Source of the DNA: Bog-950 sp046329495
GTDB taxonomy: Bacteria > Bacteroidota > Bacteroidia > Chitinophagales > LD1
NCBI GenBank assembly: GCA_046329495.1
Contig: JAXLUO010000016.1
Span: 1-64,000, forward strand
Direction of reading: 5' to 3'
Length of the DNA stretch: 64,000 nt
A program made the translations under genes and the position numbers. This document shows, piece by piece, positions 35,102 to 43,515 of this stretch. Position 1 is the first letter of the stretch. Each line of letters starts with the position of its first letter. The notes beneath the pieces are model-generated. The model worked only from the letters and a program-made list of their open reading frames with translations. It was not told the DNA's origin and made no database searches.

Positions 35102-35684
35102 GTTCTTCGGCTTTGGCAGCGCGGCGCAAAATAAGTCCGGGAATGATGTATCCCATAAAAGTAGCCGCAGCATTAATCAACAGTTGGTTCAGCGGCGATA
35201 CAAAATCGGCACCAATAGCCCCCAACCACAATATCATGCCCCCTGCAATCAACGATTTTGCCTTCAGCGCTGTCCCCGATACAAACGTGCCCAAACCTGC
35301 CAGTAACAACACATAAGGAATTGGTGATTGCTCAGCCCGCACGCTGAAAAATATCACCAGAAATAAAGCCACGCCTATGCCGGCCCATAAGTAGCCAAAT
35401 ACGATGTCTACATAGGTTTTAACCCGTTCGGCTTTGCTTTTACGCCATTCGTAAAAAAAGGCGGCAGGCATACCCACCAAAGGCATTACCATCCAGGGCC
35501 AAAAATTATTTACCATTTCGTGCAGCGCCATGTAATATTGCCCCAAACTGGCGGCAATTACCAATACGCCCCACAGTAAAAAATGAAAGCCGTCGTCGCT
35601 AATCTTGTTCTTAGCCTGGGCTATCATGCTTTGAATAATCTGCATGCTCTGGGCATGGCTCAAGTTCGTTTCCTGATTTTCCAT
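35094..35684 (-). CDS. hypothetical membrane protein, regulator partner
   Basis: A 196-aa protein with a soluble N-terminus (about 1-32, with Q-S-M-I-A-Q-A-K-N-K) and about five membrane segments (about 35-185). It ends in a short charged tail. Its 3' end overlaps the start of the winged-helix regulator gene by 8 bp, so the two are translated together. The same gene pair is familiar in Bacteroidota: an unnamed membrane protein followed by a small winged-helix regulator. A role as sensor or anti-regulator is an inference only. A -7 box (35719-35726) lies upstream in the operator-like region. Confidence 0.8.
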   Translation of the reverse strand: MENQETNLSHAQSMQIIQSMIAQAKNKISDDGFHFLLWGVLVIAASLGQYYMALHEMVNNFWPWMVMPLVGMPAAFFYEWRKSKAERVKTYVDIVFGYLWAGIGVALFLVIFFSVRAEQSPIPYVLLLAGLGTFVSGTALKAKSLIAGGMILWLGAIGADFVSPLNQLLINAAATFMGYIIPGLILRRAAKAEEHV

Positions 35685-35702
35685 AACTGCTGAGATTGCT
35701 TT

Positions 35703-35746
35703 GTTTATAAACTTGACGCAAATATAAACTGGTTTATTTTATAAAC
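35703..35746 (-). promoter_or_regulatory. ATAAAC/GTTTAT operator-like cluster with promoter
   Basis: Five hexamer half-sites lie within 44 bp: GTTTAT 35703-35708 overlapping ATAAAC 35707-35712 (together a 10-bp palindrome), ATAAAC 35724-35729, GTTTAT 35732-35737 and ATAAAC 35741-35746. The minus-strand -7 box TATATTTG (35719-35726) overlaps the third. It is a likely binding region for the encoded winged-helix regulator, giving autoregulation. Confidence 0.6.
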
Positions 35747-35793
35747 TGAAATATTTTAACAAAAAATCCTGTAATCAGGCTTTAAAGGCAGCC

Positions 35794-36147
35794 TTACTTG
35801 TAAAGGGTATTCACTACATCCAGGTTGTCATTCAACTCCAGATACCGGTCGCGCGCTATAAGCGTATAGTATAGAACAAAGAAAGGGATAAACAGCTTGT
35901 AAGGCTTATTAAAGGCAAAGCTGTTAAGACTATAAATCAGTTGCTGATCCTCAGCAATGGTAAACTGCACTTCTTTGCTGCTGCACCAATCAATCCGGGC
36001 CTGCAGTGTATGGGTACCAGGCTTTACCATAAAGTTTTGCTTCTCACCGTTCTTTACAACGCCTACTTCTACACCATCTAAAATTATACGGATTCCACGC
36101 AGGCGGTTCGTCCACTCCCGCGAGCGTTTTACTAAAACTGTAGTCAT
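35794..36147 (-). CDS. hypothetical protein
   Basis: A 117-aa protein. Residues about 1-70 alternate hydrophobic and charged residues in a beta-rich pattern: I-R-I-I-L-D-G-V-E-V-G-V-V-K-N-G-E, then V-K-P-G-T-H-T-L-Q-A-R-I-D. This looks like a PEGA-type carbohydrate- or surface-associated fold. A hydrophobic stretch (about 84-96, F-I-P-F-F-V-L-Y-Y-T-L) could be a membrane segment. There is no N-terminal signal peptide. The family is not recognised with confidence. It stands between the regulator operon and the lptG-like gene. Confidence 0.7.
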   Translation of the reverse strand: MTTVLVKRSREWTNRLRGIRIILDGVEVGVVKNGEKQNFMVKPGTHTLQARIDWCSSKEVQFTIAEDQQLIYSLNSFAFNKPYKLFIPFFVLYYTLIARDRYLELNDNLDVVNTLYK

Positions 36148-36215
36148 GCCGGGTCTTTGCTCAAAAATAAAAGCAGCGCAGTAATTATAAAGCGTATCGG
36201 TAATTTTCTTTATCC

Positions 36216-37292
36216 CTATTTAGGTGCTTTTTTCAACAGGTAAAAAGCCATACCTGCAAAAATTACATTGGGTATCCATACAGCTACCAGCGGAGGCAGC
36301 GATGCATTAGTGGCAAACGTAATGGAGAACTTCATAATAATCTCGTAAACGGCACTCAGCGCTATGCCCAGCACCAAATGCCAGCCTAAGCCCCCCCGCA
36401 TACGCCGTGAGGCCACACTTACACCTATCAATGTAAGAATATAGATGCTGAATGCCGAAGCAGTACGACGGTAACGCTCCACTTCATAAAATTCAATATC
36501 CGGTTGCCCCGATTGATACATGTATTGGATGTATTCCTTCAACTGCGGCGTGGTCATCTCTTCTTTCAGGTGCTGCGTAAACGAAAAGTCTTCCGGCTTA
36601 AACGGAAAAACCGTATCCAGCGAAGTGCCGGTATGTAGCACATCCTGTGTGCCATGCATTTCGCGCGTATAATAATTGGTAATATGCCAGCGCTTGGTTC
36701 CTTTGTTCCAGTTAATGCGCTCCGAACGAAGTTTAAACACCAGCTTGCCTTTCTCAAACTTGTCTATCGAAAACTTATAGCCGGTGCCATCCGTTGGCTT
36801 GTAATTCTCCAGATAAACAATAGTACCCGGCGCTACGGTGCGATGAAAGTTAAAGCCTATCCCCTCAAACGGTTTGCTTACATACTTATGTTCAAAAATG
36901 TTGCGCTGTACATTGGCATAGGGCACAAAATAGTTGTTACCTAAAAAAAAGGCAAAGGCAATAACACTGGCGCCAACAAAGTAAGGCCATAGCATACGGT
37001 AAAAGCTGGTACCGCTGTTAAGTATGGCTATTATCTCCGATCGGTTGGCTAACTGCGAGGTAAAAAAGATCACCGAAACTAATACAAAGAAGGGACCGAT
37101 CATCGAAGTAATGAATAGTATAAAGTAGAGGAAGTAATCAAACACTACTACCTTAACGGTGGCGTGGTTCTCTACAAAGCCGTCAATTTTTTCGCTCAGG
37201 TCAATAACAATGGTAATACACAGCAAAAGCGCCATGATGAACACAAAGGTGCCCAGGAACTTTTTAAGTATGTACCAATCCAACTTTTTCAT
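36216..37292 (-). CDS. LptF/LptG-family permease
   Basis: A 358-aa inner-membrane protein of the YjgP/YjgQ family, expected to be a permease of the LptBFG ABC transporter that extracts lipopolysaccharide for transport to the outer membrane. An N-terminal L-D-W-Y-I-L-K-K-F-L-G-T-F (4-16) is typical of the family. Membrane segments lie at about 14-35, 55-80 and 100-120. A periplasmic beta-jellyroll region (about 125-265) follows, then three C-terminal segments (about 270-355). The start is 3 bp from the tgt stop, so tgt and this gene form an operon, an arrangement familiar in Bacteroidota. Confidence 0.88.
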   Translation of the reverse strand: MKKLDWYILKKFLGTFVFIMALLLCITIVIDLSEKIDGFVENHATVKVVVFDYFLYFILFITSMIGPFFVLVSVIFFTSQLANRSEIIAILNSGTSFYRMLWPYFVGASVIAFAFFLGNNYFVPYANVQRNIFEHKYVSKPFEGIGFNFHRTVAPGTIVYLENYKPTDGTGYKFSIDKFEKGKLVFKLRSERINWNKGTKRWHITNYYTREMHGTQDVLHTGTSLDTVFPFKPEDFSFTQHLKEEMTTPQLKEYIQYMYQSGQPDIEFYEVERYRRTASAFSIYILTLIGVSVASRRMRGGLGWHLVLGIALSAVYEIIMKFSITFATNASLPPLVAVWIPNVIFAGMAFYLLKKAPK

Positions 37293-37294
37293 GC

Positions 37295-38425
37295 CTACAG
37301 GCGCGTCATTAATTTTTGCACCATTTCCTTTTTCCAGGTGCTAAACGTTCCTTCCAGTATTTTCTTGCGTGCCTCGCGGCTTAACCACAAATAAAGGCTC
37401 AGGTTATTTACCGAAGCTATCTGGGCTCCCAGCATTTCGCCGGTATGCACCAGGTGGCGCAAAAAGGCCTTGCTGTGGTGGCGCACCAACTCGCAATCGC
37501 TTTCCGCATCAATCGGCGAAAAGTCGTCCTTCCACTTTTCGTTCTTTATATTAATAATGCCATTGCGGGTAAACAGCATGCCGTTGCGTGCATTGCGGGT
37601 AGGCATCACACAGTCAAACATATCTACGCCCAGCGCAATGCCCTCTAATATATTGGCGGGCGTTCCTACGCCCATCAGGTAACGGGGTTTATCGGCCGGT
37701 AAAATACCGCATACCAGTTCCGTCATTTCATACATCTCTTCATCAGGCTCACCAACCGATAGTCCGCCGATGGCATTGCCATCCATACCCTGCTCGGCAA
37801 TAAACTCCGCCGATTGTTTGCGCAACTCCCGATATACACTGCCCTGCACAATGGGGAACAAGGTTTGCTCGTAGCCATACAAGCCTTCTGTTTCCTTAAA
37901 CCGCTTAATGCAACGTTGCAGCCAGCGGTGGGTTAAGTCCATACTGGTTTTGGCATACTTCATTTCGCAGGGGTACGAGGTGCATTCATCAAAGGCCATC
38001 ATTATATCGGCGCCAATCTTGCGCTGTATATCCATTACTCCCTCGGGCGAAAACAGGTGCTTGCTGCCATCTATATGCGAGCGGAACTCCACTCCTTCTT
38101 CGCGTATCTTACGGATATCGCTTAGCGAATGTACCTGATAGCCGCCGCTATCGGTAAGTATGGGGCGGTCCCAACCATTAAATTTGTGTAAGCCACCTGC
38201 TTTTTCCAGCACGGTTGTGCCGGGGCGCAGATACAGGTGGTAGGTATTGCCTAAAATAATCTGGGCATTCAGGTCGTGCTTCAACTCACTCATATGCACG
38301 GCCTTAACGGCCCCCAGCGTGCCTACCGGCATAAATACAGGGGTTTCAATTTTACCGTGGGCCGTGGTTATTTCGCCGGCACGTGCGCGGGTTTCCTTAT
38401 CGGTTGCTTGTAACTGGAACTTCAT
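37295..38425 (-). CDS. tgt: queuine tRNA-ribosyltransferase
   Basis: A 376-aa tRNA-guanine transglycosylase, which exchanges guanine-34 for preQ1 in tRNAs with GUN anticodons. The ATG at 38425 (M-K-F-Q-L-Q-A-T-D-K) gives the usual bacterial length. The frame's upstream extension to 38500 overlaps the -7 box and is rejected. Motifs: L-G-N-T-Y-H-L-Y-L-R-P-G (about 66-77), T-D-S-G-G-Y-Q (catalytic Asp, about 92-98), F-D-E-C-T (about 147-151) and G-G-L-S-V-G-E-P. The zinc site should be in the C-terminal part (C...C...C...H), but the expected C-x-C-x-x-C is not obvious and is worth checking. First gene of an operon with lptG-like. Confidence 0.93.
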   Translation of the reverse strand: MKFQLQATDKETRARAGEITTAHGKIETPVFMPVGTLGAVKAVHMSELKHDLNAQIILGNTYHLYLRPGTTVLEKAGGLHKFNGWDRPILTDSGGYQVHSLSDIRKIREEGVEFRSHIDGSKHLFSPEGVMDIQRKIGADIMMAFDECTSYPCEMKYAKTSMDLTHRWLQRCIKRFKETEGLYGYEQTLFPIVQGSVYRELRKQSAEFIAEQGMDGNAIGGLSVGEPDEEMYEMTELVCGILPADKPRYLMGVGTPANILEGIALGVDMFDCVMPTRNARNGMLFTRNGIINIKNEKWKDDFSPIDAESDCELVRHHSKAFLRHLVHTGEMLGAQIASVNNLSLYLWLSREARKKILEGTFSTWKKEMVQKLMTRL

Positions 38426-38432
38426 TGGCGGG

Positions 38433-38440
38433 CGAAGATA
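38433..38440 (-). promoter_or_regulatory. -7 box TATCTTCG of tgt
   Basis: TATCTTCG on the minus strand, 7 nt before the ATG at 38425. It is the same octamer as before gyrB and the VanZ-like gene, and it excludes the longer start for tgt. Confidence 0.5.
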
Positions 38441-38650
38441 ATTAAAGTACCCGCTTAGGGCTAAAAGGCCATTTTTACTGACAGGTACCCGATCTTTCAC
38501 TTCCTTTCCTTATGGCTTTGCATAAAACCATACTCATTCTGCACCTATCCATCCCGCCTTTTATTTTCTTTTCTTCCTTCTTCGCGGCTTTGTGTAAAAC
38601 CTTGTTGCTCTTCAAGGTGCTTCGTCATTTTAACTTCATGGCCGAAAAAT

Positions 38651-38658
38651 TATTTTCG
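38651..38658 (+). promoter_or_regulatory. -7 box TATTTTCG of pgk
   Basis: TATTTTCG 23 nt before the pgk ATG. It matches the TAnnTTCG variant seen in front of other core genes in this window. Confidence 0.5.
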
Positions 38659-38681
38659 CAGCCTTATCCAAAACAAGGAAG

Positions 38682-39899
38682 ATGAAAACGGTTGACAACT
38701 ACAATTTTGCCGGTAAACGCGCGCTTATCCGGGTAGACTTTAACGTGCCATTAGATAAAAAGACTTTTGCCGTTACCGATGATACCCGCATTAAAGCCGC
38801 TGTGCCTACCATCCAAAAGATATTGAAAGATGGGGGCAGTGTGGTGCTGATGAGTCACCTGGGCCGCCCTTTGAAGAAGCTGAAAGAAGATGGCACCGTT
38901 GATTACGAAAAACATTCCCTGAAACATATTGTTGCTCGTACCGCTGAACTGTTGGGCCGCGAAGTAAAGTTTGCAACCGACTGCGTTAGCGACGAAGCTT
39001 TTGCTTTATCTGCTGCTTTAAAACCCGGCGAAGTATTGCTGCTGGAAAACCTGCGTTTTTACAAGGAAGAAGAAAAAGGCGATGCCGGCTTTGCTGAAAA
39101 ACTGAGCAAGCACGGCGATGTGTATGTAAACGATGCCTTCGGTACCGCACACCGCGCCCATGCTTCTACTACTATAGTGGCCAACTACTACAGCGCCGAT
39201 AACAAAATGTTCGGCTATGTGATGGCAAACGAAGTGGCCAGCGCCAATAAAGTGCTGAAGGGTGCCGAAAAACCTTTCACCGCCATACTGGGTGGTGCTA
39301 AGGTTAGCGACAAGATCCTCATCATCGAGAATCTTTTAAACGTTGCCGACAATATTTTGATCGGTGGCGGTATGGCCTATACTTTCTTTAAAGCACAGGG
39401 CGGCACCATCGGCAACTCGCTGGTGGAAGAGGATAAACTGGAACTGGCCCTGCAACTTATTGAAAAGGCCGAAGCCAAAGGTGTTAACCTGTTATTACCG
39501 GTTGATAGTGTACTCGCCGATAAGTTTGATGCAGTCGCCAATACATCGGTAGCCGATAGCAACGCCATCCCCGATGGCTGGATGGGCTTAGATATTGCCG
39601 AAAAAGCCGTAAAAGATTTCAGCAACGTAATATTGAACAGCAAAACCATTTTGTGGAACGGCCCTATGGGTGTGTTCGAAATGGAGAAGTTCCAGAAGGG
39701 AACCGTAGCTATTGCCAACGCAGTAGCCGAAGCAACAGCCAAAGGTGCCTTTAGCCTGGTTGGCGGCGGCGATAGCGTTGCAGCCGTTAACCAATTCGGA
39801 CTGGCCGATAAAGTTAGCTATGTAAGCACCGGCGGCGGCGCCATGCTGGAATACTTTGAAGGCAAAGAACTACCTGGCATTAAAGCCATCGAAGGCTGA
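38682..39899 (+). CDS. pgk: phosphoglycerate kinase
   Basis: A 405-aa phosphoglycerate kinase, which transfers phosphate between 1,3-bisphosphoglycerate and ADP in glycolysis, in the cytoplasm. Conserved segments: R-V-D-F-N-V-P-L (about 17-24), S-H-L-G-R-P (about 59-64), L-L-L-E-N-L-R-F (about 119-126), G-T-A-H-R-A-H (about 154-160), L-G-G-A-K-V-S-D-K (about 204-212), W-N-G-P-M-G-V-F-E (about 326-334) and the C-terminal G-G-G-D-S-V-A-A (about 365-372). Length is normal. Single gene with a strong terminator after it. Confidence 0.97.
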   Translation: MKTVDNYNFAGKRALIRVDFNVPLDKKTFAVTDDTRIKAAVPTIQKILKDGGSVVLMSHLGRPLKKLKEDGTVDYEKHSLKHIVARTAELLGREVKFATDCVSDEAFALSAALKPGEVLLLENLRFYKEEEKGDAGFAEKLSKHGDVYVNDAFGTAHRAHASTTIVANYYSADNKMFGYVMANEVASANKVLKGAEKPFTAILGGAKVSDKILIIENLLNVADNILIGGGMAYTFFKAQGGTIGNSLVEEDKLELALQLIEKAEAKGVNLLLPVDSVLADKFDAVANTSVADSNAIPDGWMGLDIAEKAVKDFSNVILNSKTILWNGPMGVFEMEKFQKGTVAIANAVAEATAKGAFSLVGGGDSVAAVNQFGLADKVSYVSTGGGAMLEYFEGKELPGIKAIEG

Positions 39900-39930
39900 G
39901 CCTCCTGTTTTAGCAGCCTATATATATAGA

Positions 39931-39968
39931 AGGCCTGTTCTGCAAAATTAGCGGAACAGGCCTTTTTA
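39931..39968 (+). terminator. strong terminator of pgk
   Basis: AGGCCTGTTC (39931-39940) pairs with GAACAGGCCT (39954-39963), and the stem extends inward through TGC/GCG. TTT follows. Confidence 0.85.
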
Positions 39969-39978
39969 ACATTTGTAA

Positions 39979-40011
39979 TTTGGAATATTGTTTCTTATTT
40001 ACTTATTTTTG
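39979..40011 (+). promoter_or_regulatory. consensus promoter into a gene-free region
   Basis: TTTG (39979-39982), a 21-nt spacer and TATTTTTG (40004-40011): one of the best -33/-7 matches in the window. Transcription would begin near 40016-40020 into a 900-bp stretch without a convincing gene. An unannotated RNA or a very small protein is possible. Confidence 0.6.
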
Positions 40012-40017
40012 TAGACA

Positions 40018-40320
40018 ATGAGCAGTGTCAGCACAACAACGTCCTTTTACCGGACCGGCACCTTACTGTCGGGTAGAGAAGCTATGCCGGCAATAGCTCA
40101 CATCAATATTTTTACAATTTGTGCACTTGAAAATCAACTGCACAAATCTGCACAAATGCAAAAAAGCCTAAAGTATAAACAGGCCATTTTACCCCGTTTT
40201 AACACAAAAAACCATCATATGAAAAATTCTGTTACTTGTGCACAAGCTGAAAAGTGCACAAGCATGCACAAGTAGCGGTGGATAACGTACGGAAGAATAG
40301 GAAGAGGATGACCTGCTTTT
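40018..40320 (+). other. gene-free region with TGCACAA words
   Basis: An ATG frame of 85 codons starts at 40018, right at the predicted transcription start, but its composition is not protein-like (no hydrophobic core, many Ser/Thr/Lys/Gln). The notable feature is the repeated word TGCACAA or its complement: near 40120 (as TTGTGCACTTG), 40138, 40147, 40237 (within the 12-bp palindrome CTTGTGCACAAG), 40253 and 40264. This may be a binding-site cluster or part of a structured RNA. Confidence 0.4.
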
Positions 40321-40350
40321 GTTGTCCGATCCCTTTAAGGCAGGGTACTG

Positions 40351-40777
40351 TGTGTAAAGAAGTGTAAAGTTCATCTTCGCTTTTATCCTGTAAATCCCCT
40401 TTCATCCAGTAAATCCTGGTTGAAAAGTGTAAAGTAGTGTAAAGTTGTCGCTGCTGTGAACAGTGAACCTTTTTAAGTGTAAAACAGTGTAAAGTTGAAA
40501 GGAGGAGCCACTTCCTATTTAATCAAAACAAAAGAAGGCGTCATCCTGTCCCGAGACCTCGGGATTGTTTCAGGATCTGGCTGTTCGGCTTTATTACTGC
40601 TACTGAGAAATCCTAAAAGATGGAAGTAACAATTGAAAAAGTGTAAAGAAGTGTAAAGTTCATCTTCGTTCTTATCCTGTAAATCCCCTTTCATCCAGTA
40701 AATCCTGGTTGAAAAGTGTAAAGAAGTGTAAAGTTTGAACCTGAGCAAATAGCAAAAGTGTAAAGAAGTGTAAAGTT
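40351..40777. repeat. six paired AGTGTAAAG repeats with a 96-bp direct duplication
   Basis: Six copies of a roughly 22-bp element made of two AGTGTAAAG words (second word followed by TT): 40351-40371, 40423-40446, 40475-40496, 40639-40660, 40714-40735 and 40756-40777. The block 40351-40446 recurs at 40640-40735 (shift of 289 bp) with only a few changes. It includes the phrase TCCTGTAAATCCCC...CCAGTAAATCCTGG between repeat pairs. No ORF of substance is present. Confidence 0.85.
40543..40576. repeat. nested palindrome ATCCTG...CCCGAG-AC-CTCGGG...CAGGAT
   Basis: An inner inverted repeat CCCGAG/CTCGGG (40550-40563) lies inside an outer ATCCTG (40543-40548)/CAGGAT (40571-40576). The inner arms are the same as those of the palindrome in repeat copies B and C (2639-2654, 2965-2980). 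It looks like a dispersed REP-like element. Confidence 0.6.
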
Positions 40778-40953
40778 AGCTTCCTCTCAACAGGAGCATC
40801 ATTACCAGTGCTATGCACCACAACTGTAACTATGCAATCTTTTGTCTGATTTCTATTCTCTGCCTGCAAAACCGCGTCAATCATAAAAATCATATAAAAT
40901 CAGCGTTCTATAAAAGCACCACTCAAAACTCATCACTCCCAACTCATAACTAT
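40778..40953. other. non-coding tail of the repeat-rich gap
   Basis: No convincing ORF. The stretch from about 40910 to 40945 is low-complexity, made of ACTCA/AACTCAT words. Minus-strand frames here merely read through the AGTGTAAAG repeats. Confidence 0.35.
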
Positions 40954-42981
40954 TTACTGTTGTTGTGCCTCGCGCAAACGCATCTTAATGCTGTTTGCCA
41001 TCGTGGTGTTGCCGGTCATTTCATAAGCAACACTCAGGTAATACAAGGCATTAGGGTTCGATGGATTTAAGGCCACAGAAGCATTCAGTGCTGCAATGCC
41101 CTTCTCCATCCGCGATGGATCTTTTTGCACGGTACTTAAGTAAGCCATGCCCAGGTTCATCCAGGCGGCATCGTTCTTTGAATATTTAACGCAGTAAGGC
41201 TCCAGGTAACCAATGGCCGCTTCAAAGTCCTGCTTCTTCAGGGCTTCCTGCCCCAGGTAATCGCCCTTGTCGGTTTTCTTTATCACACACGATAAAGGCA
41301 CACCATCCGCATACACTACGTGTATGGCCTGCTCAGGCGGAAAACAGCCGCTCACCAGCAGGTCGCGATCCACAAACCGCGAGTAAAGTATCTCGTAATC
41401 GGCCGGCACGTTGCTGCGGTTGCGGTAGCTTACATAACCGGTTAATACATCGGTAGTATCCTTAATAAAATAATGATACGTTGGCGCAATGGCATTGCTG
41501 TAAATAAGCGTTTTGCGTCCCGGTGTTTTCAGGTTCTCATGCTCCTTTAACCAATCGGCACATTGCTTCACCGAGTTCATGTAATAATCGGTTTCGTAGT
41601 TCTGGTAAGCGCCTTTAATACCGCCTACCACTTCGTTAAAGTACACATACTCGTTGGGGTGGTTGGCAAACATAAAGCGCGCAGGTAAGGCCATTAATAT
41701 CAGTATGCCTGCGGCTACCAAATACTTACCAACCCCGCTAACACGGTTCAGGAAGTAGTTGAAGGCTAAGGCTGCCAGTATCACCAAACTTGGATACACA
41801 AAAAAGAAGTGGCGCATGGTATCATACAACACCGATTTTTTGTAGATAACATACGCAATCGGGAACAGCAGGGTAAAGTAGATAAAGCCAAGCAGCAACA
41901 GGTTCTTTTCCTTCATCGCCTTTGGTATCAATACCAGCGAAGCCGCAGCGCCTAACAGCGCAAACAGCGGACTGGATATTAAAAACCATTGTGGTATGTA
42001 ATTCCAGGGTATAAGCGATATAAACTTGCCGTCCTCTCCTTGTTGGGCTGTAAAAATGTGCTTGCCGTCGAACAGTATGCGCATCGTAACAGGGAACTTC
42101 TCTGCTACACCTAAGGCTTCAAGCGGGTGACTGATAGGGCTTACCAAACCAAAAGGCCAGAAGATAAGCGCCAGCACATAACCTACACCTGCAGCCAGCA
42201 ACACGTATTTAAAGCTCGGCCATATGTTCTCCTTAAAGCGCGAGAAGTTAAAGAGTTCGCTCCACCCTAAGCGGGCCAGCATAGCTAAACCGTAGAACAG
42301 GAACAGGTAAGGTATCAGCAACAAACCACCGATACGTATACCCATCGCCATACCGATGCTGAGCCCAAGGCAGAGAGCGATCTTCCAGTTAGGCTTAGGT
42401 AACTGTTTAAGGAACTTGATGATGAACACGTACGACAGCAGGTAACCGGCCGCCATGGTAATATCCTTCGGGTTGTTCATGCTCTCGCCAAAAAAGCGTG
42501 GCGAGAAGATCATAAACAGCAAAGCCAGTAAGCCGGCTTGCCAGCCTGCCAGTTCCACAGCCACCAAACCGGCGCAAAGCATGGCGGTAAAACCAAACAC
42601 CGAGTTCCAGGCGTGGCGTACATTCCATTCGTTGGCCGAGCTAAAGGTTTTGCTAAGTATGGCCGCGGTACCGTCGTAAAAGCCCCCGTAATAGCGCATA
42701 AGGCTATCCGGACCTTTTTCCATGGTGCAGGTTTTATCGGCACCCAGGCTGGTGTAAAAGTTTACCACTCGGTGGCCGTATTCGCGGTGGAAGTTCTCAT
42801 CGCCCGATATACCGTACTGATGGCTAACCGCCAGCATGGTAATAAACAGCACGGCCGCCAGCCCCCAGAAAATGCGCTTGGCCCAAACTTCGGGGATAAG
42901 CGGTGTAAGGGTGATAACAGGTTTGCTTTCGGGCTTTTTGCTTTCAGGTTTTGCAGAAGGCTTGTTCTGATACTTGGCCAT
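40954..42981 (-). CDS. GT-C-like polytopic glycosyltransferase with TPR tail
   Basis: A 675-aa protein. A Lys/Pro-rich N-terminal tail (1-30) precedes about 11-12 membrane segments (about 33-450). In the first external loop S-G-D-E-N-F-H (about 59-65) has the acidic pair typical of GT-C/ArnT-PMT (family 39-like) glycosyltransferases. S-M-N-N-P-K-D-I-T-M-A-A-G-Y (about 169-182) is also of that type. A periplasmic domain (about 455-560) and a C-terminal TPR pair (about 575-670, A-A-W-M-N-L-G-M-A-Y and N-A-L-Y-Y-L-S-V-A-Y) follow. It probably transfers sugar from a polyprenyl phosphate donor. The acceptor is unknown. A -7 box TATATTTA lies at 43001-43008. Confidence 0.78.
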   Translation of the reverse strand: MAKYQNKPSAKPESKKPESKPVITLTPLIPEVWAKRIFWGLAAVLFITMLAVSHQYGISGDENFHREYGHRVVNFYTSLGADKTCTMEKGPDSLMRYYGGFYDGTAAILSKTFSSANEWNVRHAWNSVFGFTAMLCAGLVAVELAGWQAGLLALLFMIFSPRFFGESMNNPKDITMAAGYLLSYVFIIKFLKQLPKPNWKIALCLGLSIGMAMGIRIGGLLLIPYLFLFYGLAMLARLGWSELFNFSRFKENIWPSFKYVLLAAGVGYVLALIFWPFGLVSPISHPLEALGVAEKFPVTMRILFDGKHIFTAQQGEDGKFISLIPWNYIPQWFLISSPLFALLGAAASLVLIPKAMKEKNLLLLGFIYFTLLFPIAYVIYKKSVLYDTMRHFFFVYPSLVILAALAFNYFLNRVSGVGKYLVAAGILILMALPARFMFANHPNEYVYFNEVVGGIKGAYQNYETDYYMNSVKQCADWLKEHENLKTPGRKTLIYSNAIAPTYHYFIKDTTDVLTGYVSYRNRSNVPADYEILYSRFVDRDLLVSGCFPPEQAIHVVYADGVPLSCVIKKTDKGDYLGQEALKKQDFEAAIGYLEPYCVKYSKNDAAWMNLGMAYLSTVQKDPSRMEKGIAALNASVALNPSNPNALYYLSVAYEMTGNTTMANSIKMRLREAQQQ

Positions 42982-43063
42982 GGATACGGGTTTGCGGGGC
43001 TAAATATAATGGGAGTTGGCAGTTGGCACACAGCCACAAAGTGTTTGTAGCTATATTCATGCA

Positions 43064-43324
43064 ATGATGAAGCGGTATTGGTGGCTGGTTTTACTCATTG
43101 CAGGGCAACTGCTCTTTATAGCATTCTTTGTCATGCTATCGCTGGACAATATGCTTACGCTAAAGTATGAGGTAGAAACAGCCATAAGTAACACAGCAAC
43201 GTTGCGAAAGCTCTATCAGATGTTGGATAACTACACCTGGCTTTTCATAGCATTGATAGCCTTGCTGCTGTTTCAAAACATATGGCTTTTTCGTTTGCTG
43301 AGGAAACAAACTTACAATGCTTAA
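43064..43324 (+). CDS. small two-helix membrane protein
   Basis: An 86-aa protein from the ATG at 43064. The frame opens at 43016, but the upstream part is not protein-like and a TATATTCA box lies at 43052-43059. It has two hydrophobic segments (about 7-28 and 56-75), joined by an amphipathic stretch with T-L-K-Y-E-V-E-T-A-I, and a short basic C-terminus. The family is not recognised. It is divergent from the glycosyltransferase gene and lies upstream of gyrB, but 258 bp separates them. Confidence 0.6.
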   Translation: MMKRYWWLVLLIAGQLLFIAFFVMLSLDNMLTLKYEVETAISNTATLRKLYQMLDNYTWLFIALIALLLFQNIWLFRLLRKQTYNA

Positions 43325-43515
43325 ACACAAAGCATTTTTACGTGGAATGGTGGTATTTTAACAGTCTTATTAGCCCGATATTCCATGGCTTATTTCTGAA
43401 CGTGGCAATAAACAGCATAAGACACTGATTTTCAGCTATCAATTCTTTCCACAATGCACCGGTAAAACGGGGGATAAAAAGGGTTAAAACCACATGAAAA
43501 AGGGAGCCTTTTTGC

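Larger units (their letters stand above)
38426..38681. other. divergent tgt-pgk intergenic region
   Basis: A 256-bp divergent spacer. It holds the tgt -7 box at its left end and the pgk -7 box (TATTTTCG, 38651-38658) at its right. The middle contains two related words, GGCTTTGCATAAAAC near 38513 and GGCTTTGTGTAAAAC near 38586, of unknown meaning. No ORF is supported. Confidence 0.4.

Noticed and set aside
40120..40270. DnaA boxes / replication origin
   Set aside because: The TGCACAA words do not match the TTATNCACA consensus, and no dnaA or dnaN gene is near. gyrB alone is not enough.
40018..40275. 85-aa ORF starting at the predicted transcription start
   Set aside because: Composition is unlike real proteins here and it includes TGCACAA repeats; kept only as part of the gene-free region.
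40515..40893. Minus-strand frames reading L-Y-T-S-L-H-F repeatedly in the post-pgk gap
   Set aside because: They come from the AGTGTAAAG DNA repeats read in frame, with no protein-like composition.
42538..43050. 170-aa plus-strand ORF opposite the glycosyltransferase start
   Set aside because: It is antisense to clear coding sequence; its end runs into the small membrane protein region only by chance.
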